DNA of 64,000 nt from Comamonadaceae bacterium. GTDB lineage: Bacteria; Pseudomonadota; Gammaproteobacteria; Burkholderiales; Burkholderiaceae_C. Position numbers and translations under genes: made by a program. The stretch is from the NCBI GenBank assembly GCA_947448735.1, contig CANFOS010000006.1:103835-167834 (forward strand). The letters run 5' to 3'. The notes under the pieces were generated by a model, which ran no database searches, had not been told where the DNA came from, and saw nothing but the letters and a program-made list of their open reading frames with translations. Positions 43,657 to 53,318 of this stretch are shown here, in pieces. Each line of letters opens with the position of its first letter. Position 1 is the stretch's first letter.

Positions 43657-44483
43657 GCGCACCGGCCAGACGCGAACTGGTGCGCTACATGATCGACAAG
43701 GGGCTGAGCGAGCGTCGCTCGTTGCGCATCATCGACATGAGCGCCAGTGCACTGCGTTACGAACCGGCTGCAGACCGCAACTGCGTGCCCAAGGAGAAGA
43801 TCATTGCCTTAGCCCAACGCCATCGTCGATACGGCGCTGGCATGATCTATTTGAAGTTGCGCCAATCAGGCGAGATCGTGAATCACAAGCGTGTAGATCG
43901 TCTGTATGCCGAGGCGGGTCTGCAGGTGAAGAAGCGCAGACGCAAGAAAATTCCCCTGAGCGACAGGCATCCCTTGGAGCGCCCAACGTCGGCCAATCAG
44001 GTGTGGTCTATGGACTTCGTGTTTGACCGCACGGCCGAGGGGCGCAGCATCAAGAGCCTCACGGTGGTGGATGACGCAACCCATGAAGCGGTAGCGATCG
44101 TGCCGGAGCGTGCATTGGGCGGAAATCAACTGGTGCGAATCCTGGAACAACTTGCCAGTACCAGAGGACTGCCCAAAGCTATACGGACAGACAACGGCAA
44201 AGAGTTCTGTAGTCGTGCAATGCTGACTTGGGCCCATGCACGTGGTGTGCAACTGTTCCTGATCGAGCCTGGCAAACCCAATCAGAACGCATACATCGAA
44301 TCATTTAACGGTCGGTTTCGGGATGAATGCCTGAATGAACATTGGTTTACAAGCTTGCAGCATGCCCGCGTTGTGGTGGAAGCATGGAGAAAGGAATACA
44401 ACGAAGAGAGACCCAAACGATCCCTTGGAGGACTGACCCCGATGGACTACGCCAAGACACTTATTCAAAAGCAGTTAAATTAA
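43650..44483 (+). CDS. IS3-family transposase OrfB (DDE integrase core)
   Basis: A 277-residue catalytic part, in the -1 frame relative to orfA. It has an HTH_21-like segment (about 40-95) and an rve integrase core with the DDE triad: Asp in VWSMDFVFD, Asp in IRTDNGKEF and Glu in [16 protein letters not shown]. It may begin at GTG 43650 for the separate protein, or be made by frameshifting from orfA. It ends 46 bp before the right terminus. No frameshift or stop interrupts it. Confidence 0.93.
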   Translation: MVSAPARRELVRYMIDKGLSERRSLRIIDMSASALRYEPAADRNCVPKEKIIALAQRHRRYGAGMIYLKLRQSGEIVNHKRVDRLYAEAGLQVKKRRRKKIPLSDRHPLERPTSANQVWSMDFVFDRTAEGRSIKSLTVVDDATHEAVAIVPERALGGNQLVRILEQLASTRGLPKAIRTDNGKEFCSRAMLTWAHARGVQLFLIEPGKPNQNAYIESFNGRFRDECLNEHWFTSLQHARVVVEAWRKEYNEERPKRSLGGLTPMDYAKTLIQKQLN

Positions 44484-44529
44484 CCCCCGGACTCCAAAGC
44501 CAAGTGCTACTGAGAATGGGGGGACGTCG

Positions 44530-44780
44530 GCCTAACTACTCAATTTTCTAGGTACGGAACGCCTAGGTGGAATTAAGGGTTAGGTCATCAAATTGATTGG
44601 TCAAATTTCTTCGACTATGCGCACGGCATGCTGTGTGGCTTAGGCCAGCCGTTCACTTGAGCTATGGTCAGGTGGCATTCCCCCAATTCACTAGACACGT
44701 TTCATAGCGCATTTTGAATCGTTGCTCTGATAGCCTCGCTGCCAGATGCTGAATAAAAACCACTCCACCAGCCGGTTCGC
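44530..44780. other. Intergenic region right of the IS, nothing recognisable
   Basis: About 250 bp with lower GC than average. It does not continue the interrupted protease gene on either strand, and no repeat, RNA or conserved site is recognised. Confidence 0.5.
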
Positions 44781-45179
44781 CTAACGCACGTTCGCCTTCA
44801 ATTGCCCGTAGTTGAGGGTGACCTTGTGCTTGGAGATCAGGTCAATCAGGATGTATTCCTCGGCCACCGCGTTGCCGCCGCAGGCAGGTGCGTCCACGAT
44901 GACGACGGAAGAAGCGCCCTTGTAGCGGGCGCAATACATTTCGCTATAACAAGACGCCGGCAGCTGAACTTCATCAGCGTCGTTGATCAGGATACTGACT
45001 CGGTTGTTGGCGGGTGCCCAACGCACGCCCCTTGCAAATTGAACATTCCCGGCAGGGCAGCTGATGCGCTTGACCATGAGTTCTTTATTCGAGAATGCAT
45101 TCAGAGTCTCTCTGCTTTGAGCGAACGCCAAGGGTGAGAAAAAAAGAGTGACGAGGGCTGCGAAAAAAAATCTGCGCAT
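44781..45179 (-). CDS. Secreted protein of unknown function
   Basis: A 132-residue protein with a clear signal peptide (MRRFFFAALVTLFFSPLAFA, cleaved before Gln21). The mature part has several Cys (in KRISCPAGN, LPASCYSEMYCARY and VDAPACGGN), an even or near-even set that could form disulfides in the periplasm. I recognise no family. It ends in a short strand-rich segment (HKVTLNYGQLKANV). Neighbours are the IS element and an orphan response regulator, so it belongs to the accessory stretch. Function cannot be assigned. Confidence 0.7.
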   Translation of the reverse strand: MRRFFFAALVTLFFSPLAFAQSRETLNAFSNKELMVKRISCPAGNVQFARGVRWAPANNRVSILINDADEVQLPASCYSEMYCARYKGASSVVIVDAPACGGNAVAEEYILIDLISKHKVTLNYGQLKANVR

Positions 45180-45401
45180 GATGGCTCCAAGTGATTGACA
45201 CGTCAGAGTTTACTAGCGGGTCGGGGGCATGCCATTGCCTGCTGCGGGCTTCTTTGATCTCATGAAGCCGCATGTTTGCTTACAGTCCGAAGAGCGCTAT
45301 CAAGTCGATCTGGGGCGGCTTGTGATAAGGCATTTGATGCCCCGCCACCCATTGAATGAGCGAAACGGTCTGATGCGTTTAAACGCGCGGGCCGCTTTGC
45401 T

Positions 45402-45992
45402 TCACAGCAGCCCTTGGGTGCGCGCCAAATGGCTGGCTTGCGAGCGGCTCTTGACGTTGAGCCGCCTGAACAGGCGCCAAAGATGGACTTTGACGGTGTG
45501 CTCGCTGATCTGCAGGTTGTCGGCAATGTCGCGGTTGCTCAGGCCTTTGTCCAGCAAGATCAGCAACTGCTTTTGCCGCTTGGAGAGCTTGCCCACCTCG
45601 ACCGGAGCCTCTGATTCGGCTCCCGCCTCTTCTGCCAGGAAAGCCTTCAGGACTTGTGCAATTTCAGCGGCGCCGGCTGATTTTTCAAGGAAGGCAGCGG
45701 CTCCGGCTTCCATGGCCAGATCTTCGTAGTCGCTGGCGGGGGATGCCGTCAGCACCGCAATCGGTACTTCGGGGTAGCTGCGCTTTACTTCCCGGATGCC
45801 AGACACACCATGTGTGTCGGGCAGTTTCAGTTCAAGGCAGATCAATTGCGGCATGCCATGCTTTTGCACCGCTTGCGCAACCAGGGCGATGCGACCCAGT
45901 TCGACAACCGACGTGTTGGGGCTCACGCGGCGCAACAGCATGGCGACGGCTTCGCGCATGAGGGGATGGTCGTCGATAACAAATATGCTCAT
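45402..45992 (-). CDS. LuxR-type response regulator with Glu at the phospho-acceptor position
   Basis: A 196-residue regulator with a receiver domain (1-118) and a LuxR helix-turn-helix (about 133-190, LSKRQKQLLILLDKGLSN and ISEHTVKVHLWRLFRRL). Receiver landmarks are the acidic pair Asp7/Asp8 (VIDDHP), Thr82 (VLTAS) and Lys104 (LEKS). The phosphorylated Asp is replaced: the usual LDL reads LEL (Glu54 in CLELKLPDTHG). A Glu here often mimics the phosphorylated state. ATG 45992 is used because the receiver begins there; a longer frame exists. No kinase gene is nearby. Confidence 0.88.
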   Translation of the reverse strand: MSIFVIDDHPLMREAVAMLLRRVSPNTSVVELGRIALVAQAVQKHGMPQLICLELKLPDTHGVSGIREVKRSYPEVPIAVLTASPASDYEDLAMEAGAAAFLEKSAGAAEIAQVLKAFLAEEAGAESEAPVEVGKLSKRQKQLLILLDKGLSNRDIADNLQISEHTVKVHLWRLFRRLNVKSRSQASHLARTQGLL

Positions 45993-46188
45993 GGGACCTT
46001 GATGTAGCCTGGCCACTTCAAAGTCTCAGAATAACCACTTCACAGGCTCTTGAATGTAAGGAAAAAACCCTAAAAGCGGAATTTTTCAGTTGAAGTCATC
46101 CTGAACACTACATTGCCAGTGCTGTCACCTGACCGGTTCATGCGTCGGTCTTTGACCGTCGATGTATCTGGCCCTGAGGGTCGGCGCT

Positions 46189-47499
46189 TTAGTTTTTCGC
46201 TGTGACGGTTTGCAGGCTGAGTGCGGCGGCAAGCTCAGGCATCTCAACACCCGGCACCACATCCAGCTGGCTTTGCAATGCAGCTACAGCGTCAGCGCCT
46301 TGCTGCTGCAAGCTGGCAATGGCCTGGGCTGCTTCTTTGGGTGACACGAAGCCCCGGCTTTGCATCAGCAGTTTGCCGTCAGCACCTAAAAATTTGAAGT
46401 AAAAAAGGCCATCTGCCTCCCGGTATTGCTTGAAGCTGGGCCCGGCGGTCTTGGCTGCCTTGACCTTGCCCGCCAGTGGCGCACTGGCTTGCAATTTGCG
46501 CAGTCCCACAGCATGACGCAGCTCTTGCATCAGCGGCTGCGACAGGGCGGTGGCTTTGGCCGCGCCTGCCTGCAAGATGTCTTCAATCTTTTCCGGGCTC
46601 GCCATCAGGGCGTGGTAGTGCTCGCGCATCGGGGCAATGTCGCGGTCAATCCGTTCAAACAGCATGGCTTTGGCATCACCCCAGGCCATGCCATCGGCAT
46701 AGGCGCGCCGCATGGCGGCGGTTTCTTCTGGGCTGGCAAAGGCCTGGTACATCTGAAACAGGGCCGAGCCATCGGTTTGCTTGGCAACGCCGGGCCCGTT
46801 CGAGTCGGTCACGATGCCTGCGATGAGCTTTTTCAGTTGCTCACGGCTTGAAAACAGCGGGATGGTGTTGTCGTAGCTCTTGCTCATCTTGCGGCCGTCC
46901 AGGCCGGGCAGGGTGGCCACCGATTCTTCAATCAGTGCCTCGGGCAGCACCAGATGCTCGCCATACAAATGGTTAAAGCCCTTGGCCATGTCGCGTGCCA
47001 TTTCGATGTGCTGGATCTGGTCGCGGCCCACCGGCACCTGATGCGCCTTGAACATCAAAATGTCGGCCCCCATCAGCACCGGGTACATGAAAAGCCCCGC
47101 CGTGACGTCATGGTCGGGCTCGGCACCCGACGCGGTGTTTTTGTCAACCTGCGCCTTGTAGGCGTGTGCGCGGTTCAGGATGCCTTTGCCCAGCACGCAG
47201 GTTAAAAACCAGGTCAACTCCGGGATTTGCGGAATGTCGGACTGGCGGTAAAACGTGACGCGTTCAGGGTCCAGGCCGGCGGCCAGCCAGCTGGCTGCGA
47301 TCTCAAGCGTGGACTGCTGGATGCGGGCAGGCTCACCTGTTTTGATCAGGGCGTGGTAGTCGGCCAGAAAGTAAAAACTCTCGGCGTTGGTCCCCTGACT
47401 GGCAGCGACCGATGGGCGGATGGAGCCCACATAGTTGCCCAGGTGGGGCGTGCCTGAGGTGGTGATACCAGTTAAAAATCGTTGCTTCTTGTTCGTCAT
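46189..47499 (-). CDS. trpS: Tryptophanyl-tRNA synthetase with C-terminal extension
   Basis: Charges tRNA-Trp. The HIGH-type motif is TTSGTPHLGNYVGSI and the KMSKS loop is GRKMSKSYDN. The first 345 residues or so match the whole of a standard TrpS (about 330-350). The remaining 90 residues form an extra domain with a short beta-rich unit (QYREADGLFYFKFLGADGK) reminiscent of DUF1508/YegP, followed by an Ala/Gln-rich helix. Extended TrpS proteins of this kind occur in Burkholderiales, to my knowledge. It is followed upstream on the strand by the M50 protease gene (18 bp gap). Confidence 0.94.
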   Translation of the reverse strand: MTNKKQRFLTGITTSGTPHLGNYVGSIRPSVAASQGTNAESFYFLADYHALIKTGEPARIQQSTLEIAASWLAAGLDPERVTFYRQSDIPQIPELTWFLTCVLGKGILNRAHAYKAQVDKNTASGAEPDHDVTAGLFMYPVLMGADILMFKAHQVPVGRDQIQHIEMARDMAKGFNHLYGEHLVLPEALIEESVATLPGLDGRKMSKSYDNTIPLFSSREQLKKLIAGIVTDSNGPGVAKQTDGSALFQMYQAFASPEETAAMRRAYADGMAWGDAKAMLFERIDRDIAPMREHYHALMASPEKIEDILQAGAAKATALSQPLMQELRHAVGLRKLQASAPLAGKVKAAKTAGPSFKQYREADGLFYFKFLGADGKLLMQSRGFVSPKEAAQAIASLQQQGADAVAALQSQLDVVPGVEMPELAAALSLQTVTAKN

Positions 47500-47517
47500 G
47501 TCGTCTTTGCTTTGCTC

Positions 47518-48186
47518 TTATTTCACCAAAAGTGCCAGGGGGTCGAGGATCGTTTCCAGAACGCTGTAGGTCGCCGACATCAGTGGCTGCATCCACAGCG
47601 TGCTGACCACGCCAGCCAACACCAGCGCCATCACCACAAAAAACCCCCACGGCTCAATGCGCGACACCAGCACAGCCAGTTTGTACGGCAGCAAGCCCAC
47701 CAAAATACGGCCACCATCGAGCGGCGGTAGCGGGAACAGATTGAACACAAACATCACCACATTGACCAGAATGCCGGCCTGGCACATTTTCAGAAAAAAC
47801 GGTTCCGTCACGTCGCCGCCCCGCAACAGGTAAAAAGCGATGCCCCAGCCAAGCGCCTGCAAGAAGTTGGACGCAGGCCCGGCCAGCGCCACCCAGATCA
47901 TGTCGCGCTTGGGGTTGCCCAACCGGCCAAAATTAACCGGCACCGGCTTGGCATAGCCAAACAAAAAAGCCCCTGATGTGGCGAAGTACAGTATCAAGGG
48001 CATGGCGATGGTGCCCACCGGGTCAATGTGTTTGAACGGGTTCAGGGTGACGCGGCCCAGGCTCCAGGCTGTGTCATCACCAAAATATCTGGCGATGTAA
48101 CCATGTGCCGCCTCATGAAGGGTGATGGCGAACAGCACTGGCAGGGCGTAAATGGCGACGGTTTGAATCAGGTTTGAAATATCCAT
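47518..48186 (-). CDS. Site-2-type zinc metalloprotease (M50) family protein
   Basis: A 222-residue polytopic membrane protein of the short Rv/YwhC-like site-2 protease group. The zinc motif HEAAH is at about 22-26, and the second motif NLFPLPPLDGGRI carries the Asp ligand. It lacks PDZ and CBS domains. The start is ATG 48186, giving the family's usual length and opening; the frame upstream is not conserved. It sits between the YciO/Sua5 gene and trpS, a common betaproteobacterial neighbourhood. Substrates are unknown. Confidence 0.92.
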   Translation of the reverse strand: MDISNLIQTVAIYALPVLFAITLHEAAHGYIARYFGDDTAWSLGRVTLNPFKHIDPVGTIAMPLILYFATSGAFLFGYAKPVPVNFGRLGNPKRDMIWVALAGPASNFLQALGWGIAFYLLRGGDVTEPFFLKMCQAGILVNVVMFVFNLFPLPPLDGGRILVGLLPYKLAVLVSRIEPWGFFVVMALVLAGVVSTLWMQPLMSATYSVLETILDPLALLVK

Positions 48187-48244
48187 CGCCCGATTATCCC
48201 TGTGTATCCCTGTGCGTCCCTGACGCTCAGGGTTCGCAGCGGCT

Positions 48245-48886
48245 TCAGTTTTGCAGGCCCAGCACTGCGATGTCGCCGCGCCCCAGACGCGTGACCAACG
48301 CCTCGCCACCATCGCCCATGGCGGTCAGGTCAATCACGGTCGTGGGCTGCCGATGGCAGGCACCCGCGTCCACAATCGCTGCCAGCTCATGCGCCATCAG
48401 CTCGCGTATGTCGTTGGCGTCATTCAGGGGCTCGGCAGCGTCGCGCGGGATCAGTGTGGTGGCCAACAGCGGCGCGCTGTGCAGCTCCAGCAGCGCTTGC
48501 AGGGTTTTGTGCGCTGGCACGCGCAGGCCAATGGTTTTGCGCGATGGGTGGCTCAGGCGGCGCGGCACCTCCTTGCTGGCCTCCAAAATGAAGGTGTACG
48601 GCCCTGGTGTTGCGGCTTTGAGCAGCCGGAACTGCCGGTTGTCAACGCGCGCATAAGCGCTGAGCTCTGACAGGTCGCGGCACAGCAGCGTCAGGTGGTG
48701 CTTGTCGTCAACGCCCCGGATGCGCCGCAACGCGTCGGCCGCGACCTTGTCGTCCAGGTGGCAAACCAGCGCGTAGCTTGAATCGGTGGGTACCGCTGCT
48801 ATGCCGCCGCGCGCCAGCAGGGCCACTGTCTGCTTGAGAAGACGGGCCTGCGGATTGTCGGGGTGGACTTGAAAAAACTGGGCCAT
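48245..48886 (-). CDS. Sua5/YciO/YrdC family protein
   Basis: A 213-residue protein of the threonylcarbamoyl-AMP synthase fold. It has AAVPTDSSYALVCHLDD near the N-terminus, TPGPYTFILEASKEVPRRL in the core, and a late PTTVIDLT substrate loop. The shape is of the YciO subgroup, in which activity is weaker than in TsaC/YrdC, so the role in tRNA t6A synthesis is uncertain. It follows the EamA transporter gene by 12 bp on the same strand. Confidence 0.9.
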   Translation of the reverse strand: MAQFFQVHPDNPQARLLKQTVALLARGGIAAVPTDSSYALVCHLDDKVAADALRRIRGVDDKHHLTLLCRDLSELSAYARVDNRQFRLLKAATPGPYTFILEASKEVPRRLSHPSRKTIGLRVPAHKTLQALLELHSAPLLATTLIPRDAAEPLNDANDIRELMAHELAAIVDAGACHRQPTTVIDLTAMGDGGEALVTRLGRGDIAVLGLQN

Positions 48887-48898
48887 GGTTGTCTGTGC

Positions 48899-49792
48899 TC
48901 ATGACTCTGTGGGTTGAATCAAGACTTTGCCTTCACGCACCGCCAGCCACGCGCCTGCCGCGCCGCACACCGCAATCATGGCAATACCGACAAAAGCCCA
49001 GTAATCAGGCACATGCGAAAACACCAGCCAGCCGCCCAGCATGGCAAAGCCAACGTGCGCATACAGGTAGGGTGTCAAGGTGGACGCGCTGGTGTTTTTG
49101 TACGCCACGATCAGCATGAAATGCCCGACTGCGGCAGCTAAACCCATCAGCACCAACCAGCCCCAGAGCGACCAAGTGGCCAGCGGCACCCAGACGAATG
49201 GCAGGGAGAGGGACGCCAGCAGCGTGCCAACCCAGCCGGTGTACAAATGCATGGTGACAGGGTCTTCGGTTCTGGCCAGCTTTCTGGTCAGCACCTGAAA
49301 CCAGGCGTTGCATACCACCACACCCAGTGGCAACAGCATGGTCCATTCAAAGGTGTCCTGCCACGGCCGAATAATGACCAGCGTGCCGACAAAACCGCCC
49401 AGCACCAGGCCCCACCGAAGCAGCGACACGCGCTCACCCAGCCAGGTCGCTGCCACCAGCGTGATGACCAGCGGAACGATCATCACAATCGCCGTGAATT
49501 CGCCAACCGGCATGTAGCGCAGACTGAAGAATGCAAACACGCTGGCCGACAGCAGCAGCAGCCCACGCAGAACCTGAAATTTGGGGTGCGCCGTGCGCAG
49601 CACCGCCAGCCCACGCAAAGGCAAGATCACAACCGTTGTGGCCACCGCTTGAAACGCATAACGAAACCACAGCGCCATGAAAAGCGGCACCGAGGTAGAC
49701 ACATATTTGGTGGTGGTGTCCAGTGTGGCAAAGCAGGCCATGGCGGCCACTGTCAGTCCGATGCCGGCCAGTGCTGAAGTTGACCGATTCAC
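48899..49792 (-). CDS. EamA/DMT-family transporter
   Basis: A 297-residue inner-membrane carrier with about ten helices in two EamA repeats (about 10-140 and 155-285). N-terminal features ALAGIGLTVAAMACFATLDT and the internal VNxxxPV-free loop are typical of the RhaT/YdcZ-like drug-metabolite superfamily; substrate cannot be told. Its start overlaps the stop of the PHP phosphatase gene by four bases, so the two are likely cotranslated. Confidence 0.9.
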   Translation of the reverse strand: MNRSTSALAGIGLTVAAMACFATLDTTTKYVSTSVPLFMALWFRYAFQAVATTVVILPLRGLAVLRTAHPKFQVLRGLLLLSASVFAFFSLRYMPVGEFTAIVMIVPLVITLVAATWLGERVSLLRWGLVLGGFVGTLVIIRPWQDTFEWTMLLPLGVVVCNAWFQVLTRKLARTEDPVTMHLYTGWVGTLLASLSLPFVWVPLATWSLWGWLVLMGLAAAVGHFMLIVAYKNTSASTLTPYLYAHVGFAMLGGWLVFSHVPDYWAFVGIAMIAVCGAAGAWLAVREGKVLIQPTES

Positions 49793-50676
49793 TGGATGCG
49801 GTCCGCCAGCAGCTCCCAGACAGGCGTCAGTCCACCCGGCAGAAAAGGCAGCGTGCCCAGATCGGTACGGCTTTCTTGCGGACTGTGAAAGTCGCTGCCG
49901 CGCGAGGCGGCCAGGCCAAACTCTTTGGCGGTGTCGGCGTACTTGACGTATTCAGCCGCGGTGTGGCTGCCTGTCACTACTTCCACACCACGCCCGCCGT
50001 GGGCTTTGAACTCGGTGAACAGGGCGTACTCTTCATTGGCTGTGAACTTGTAGCGCGCCGGGTGCGCAATGATGGCCATGCCTTTGGCGGCGGTGATCCA
50101 GGTCACCGCGTCTTTCAAGCTGGCCCAGCGGTGCGGCACGTAGCCGGGTTTGCCTTCGGTCAGGTACTTGCGAAAGACCTCATTGGTCTCGCTGCACACA
50201 CCGCTTTCAACCAGAAAGCGTGCAAAGTGGGTGCGAGAAATCAATTCCGGGTTGCCGACAAACTTCAAGGCACCTTCAAAAGCGCCCTTGATACCCACCT
50301 TGGCCAGGCCGTCAGACATTTCCCTGGCACGCTCGGTACGGCCGCCACGCGTGCTTTTCAGCCCTTGCACCATGTCGGCATCGTCAGGGTCAAACCCGAG
50401 CCCGACGATGTGAACTGTTTCGCCTGCAAAGCTAACGGATATTTCAGTGCCGGTCAGGTACTTCAGGCCCTGCGCTTTGGCGGCGGCCGCAGCGCGATGC
50501 TGGCCGCCAATCTCGTCATGGTCGGTTAATGACCACAACTCGACGCCGTTGGCCTTGGCGCGTTCGGCCAGCACTTCGGGTGTCAAGGTGCCGTCTGACA
50601 CCACCGAATGGCAATGCAGGTCGGCATTCAGGATGGCATTCGCTGCCACTGGCTGTTGGGGGGTCTGTTGGGTCAC
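49789..50676 (-). CDS. rnm: PHP-domain 3',5'-nucleoside bisphosphate phosphatase / 5'-3' exoribonuclease
   Basis: A 295-residue PHP-domain phosphoesterase of the YciV/TrpH group (RNase AM). Metal ligands are seen in NADLHCHSVVSDGTL, LTDHDEIGG, and later HPARYKFT and GSDFHSPQE. In E. coli the family removes 3'-phosphates from nucleoside bisphosphates and trims 5'-ends of rRNA. The start is GTG 50676. It heads the leftward set with the EamA, YciO, M50 and trpS genes. Confidence 0.9.
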   Translation of the reverse strand: MTQQTPQQPVAANAILNADLHCHSVVSDGTLTPEVLAERAKANGVELWSLTDHDEIGGQHRAAAAAKAQGLKYLTGTEISVSFAGETVHIVGLGFDPDDADMVQGLKSTRGGRTERAREMSDGLAKVGIKGAFEGALKFVGNPELISRTHFARFLVESGVCSETNEVFRKYLTEGKPGYVPHRWASLKDAVTWITAAKGMAIIAHPARYKFTANEEYALFTEFKAHGGRGVEVVTGSHTAAEYVKYADTAKEFGLAASRGSDFHSPQESRTDLGTLPFLPGGLTPVWELLADRIQ

Positions 50677-50738
50677 GGCCTGATTTTAGGCCGTGCCGCT
50701 TTGCCATGCAGCCAGTCGTGTTACTTGAGATCTTGCTC

Positions 50739-50806
50739 GCTATAAATATAGGAGCAGATAGCGCATATTTTCATTGGGCTGCGGCCGATTTGACGCCTAA
50801 AAAGGC
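50739..50806 (+). repeat. Interspersed ~70-bp repeat, copy between the PHP gene and argG
   Basis: GCTATAAATATAGGAGC (50739-50755) then TTTTCATTGGGCTGCGGCC and TTTGACGCCTAAAAAGGC. Very close to the 19817 copy in the right half. Confidence 0.75.
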
Positions 50807-50862
50807 CTGCTTGGCGTGGTGTCAGTCCTCAAACAGCATTGGCAGCGTGCAGCTGTTCCGGC

Positions 50863-52541
<1,679 letters not shown>

Positions 52542-52627
52542 TGCACGATTTTAAAGGACGGACTGTACCGGGGTTGAAACTGTCGCCCGCCTGCCTGCAC
52601 AGACTGGAGTAAGGGACAATCCGGCCC

Positions 52628-53260
52628 ATGGCATCTCCAAACTCTGACCGCAATTTAATGGCTCCGATCGACCGCATCTCGGATGCTGACGAAAAAGCCC
52701 TGCAACAGCCGGGCGAGGTGGTGTCGGCCGCCATAGCGGGCGATTTACCCATGCCCGAGCCGGGTGGCTGGTCGAGCAGCACCAATCTCTGGCGCGGCCT
52801 GACCAGCATGAGCGTTGGCGTTGCTGCGGTGGCCCTGATGGTCGCCTTCAAGCTCAACAGCAGCCATGCCAAACTGGGCCAGGAGCTGGAGGAACTGAGC
52901 GCCAGAATGAACGCCATGCCCGAGATTCAGTACGTGGCGGTGCTGGCCGATGACAAGGCCGCTGCGTCTGTGCTGGTGACGTTTGACCCCAAAAGCAGGC
53001 AATTGATGATCAAGCGCGTGGGCGGCGTTGTGACGCCAGCTGACAAGTCCTTGCAGCTGTGGGCGCTGCCGCACACCGGTCGCCCGACGTCACTGGGCCT
53101 GCTGGGTGCTGATGCCGTGACACGTTTGCCGGCTGCGGCCAGCGATGTGAACGTTCCCATGTGGGCCATCAGCCTGGAGCCCAAAGGCGGCGTGCCGCCT
53201 GGCGCTGGGCCGACCGGGCCGGTACTGTTCAAGGGCGGGGTGATTGAAACGTCGTCATAA
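52628..53260 (+). CDS. RskA-like anti-sigma factor protein, no sigma gene beside it
   Basis: A 210-residue protein with a cytoplasmic N-terminus of about 55 residues, one TM (about 58-76, TSMSVGVAAVALMVAFKL) and a periplasmic RskA C-terminal domain (about 85-207, with LQLWALPHTGRPTSLGLL and MWAISLEPKGG). The usual N-terminal zinc-finger-like anti-sigma domain of about 80-90 residues, with its His/Cys motif, is not evident. No ECF sigma factor gene is adjacent, unlike most RskA loci. It may be a repurposed sensor or act on a distant sigma factor. Confidence 0.8.
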   Translation: MASPNSDRNLMAPIDRISDADEKALQQPGEVVSAAIAGDLPMPEPGGWSSSTNLWRGLTSMSVGVAAVALMVAFKLNSSHAKLGQELEELSARMNAMPEIQYVAVLADDKAAASVLVTFDPKSRQLMIKRVGGVVTPADKSLQLWALPHTGRPTSLGLLGADAVTRLPAAASDVNVPMWAISLEPKGGVPPGAGPTGPVLFKGGVIETSS

Positions 53261-53274
53261 GGCGTTTCAGGCGT

Positions 53275-53303
53275 AAAAAAGGGCGCCTGGGGCGCCCTTT
53301 TTT
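53275..53303. terminator. Bidirectional intrinsic terminator
   Basis: AAAAAAGGGCGCC-TGG-GGCGCCCTTTTTT, a 7-bp GC stem with A and T tracts. It separates the RskA-like gene from the convergent glycine-zipper gene. Confidence 0.92.
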
Positions 53304-53318
53304 GACAACCGGTTCAGC

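Larger units (their letters stand above)
43327..44529 (+). mobile_element. IS3-family insertion sequence, IS407-type
   Basis: About 1.2 kb. Ends: CGACGTCCCCCC (43327-43338) and its inverted copy GGGGGGACGTCG (44518-44529); further matched inner blocks AGTAGC and TTGGAGTCC are present at both ends. It carries overlapping orfA and orfB with an A6G slippery site and an intact DDE transposase. No matching direct repeat flanks the ends: the bases on the two sides differ in every alignment of the termini, which suggests a rearrangement after insertion. Both coding parts appear intact, so the element may be active. Confidence 0.88.

Noticed and set aside
42522..45400. A complete genomic island integrated at tRNA-Ser
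   Set aside because: There is no integrase and no duplicate of the tRNA 3' end downstream. The data support only an IS element and some accessory genes.
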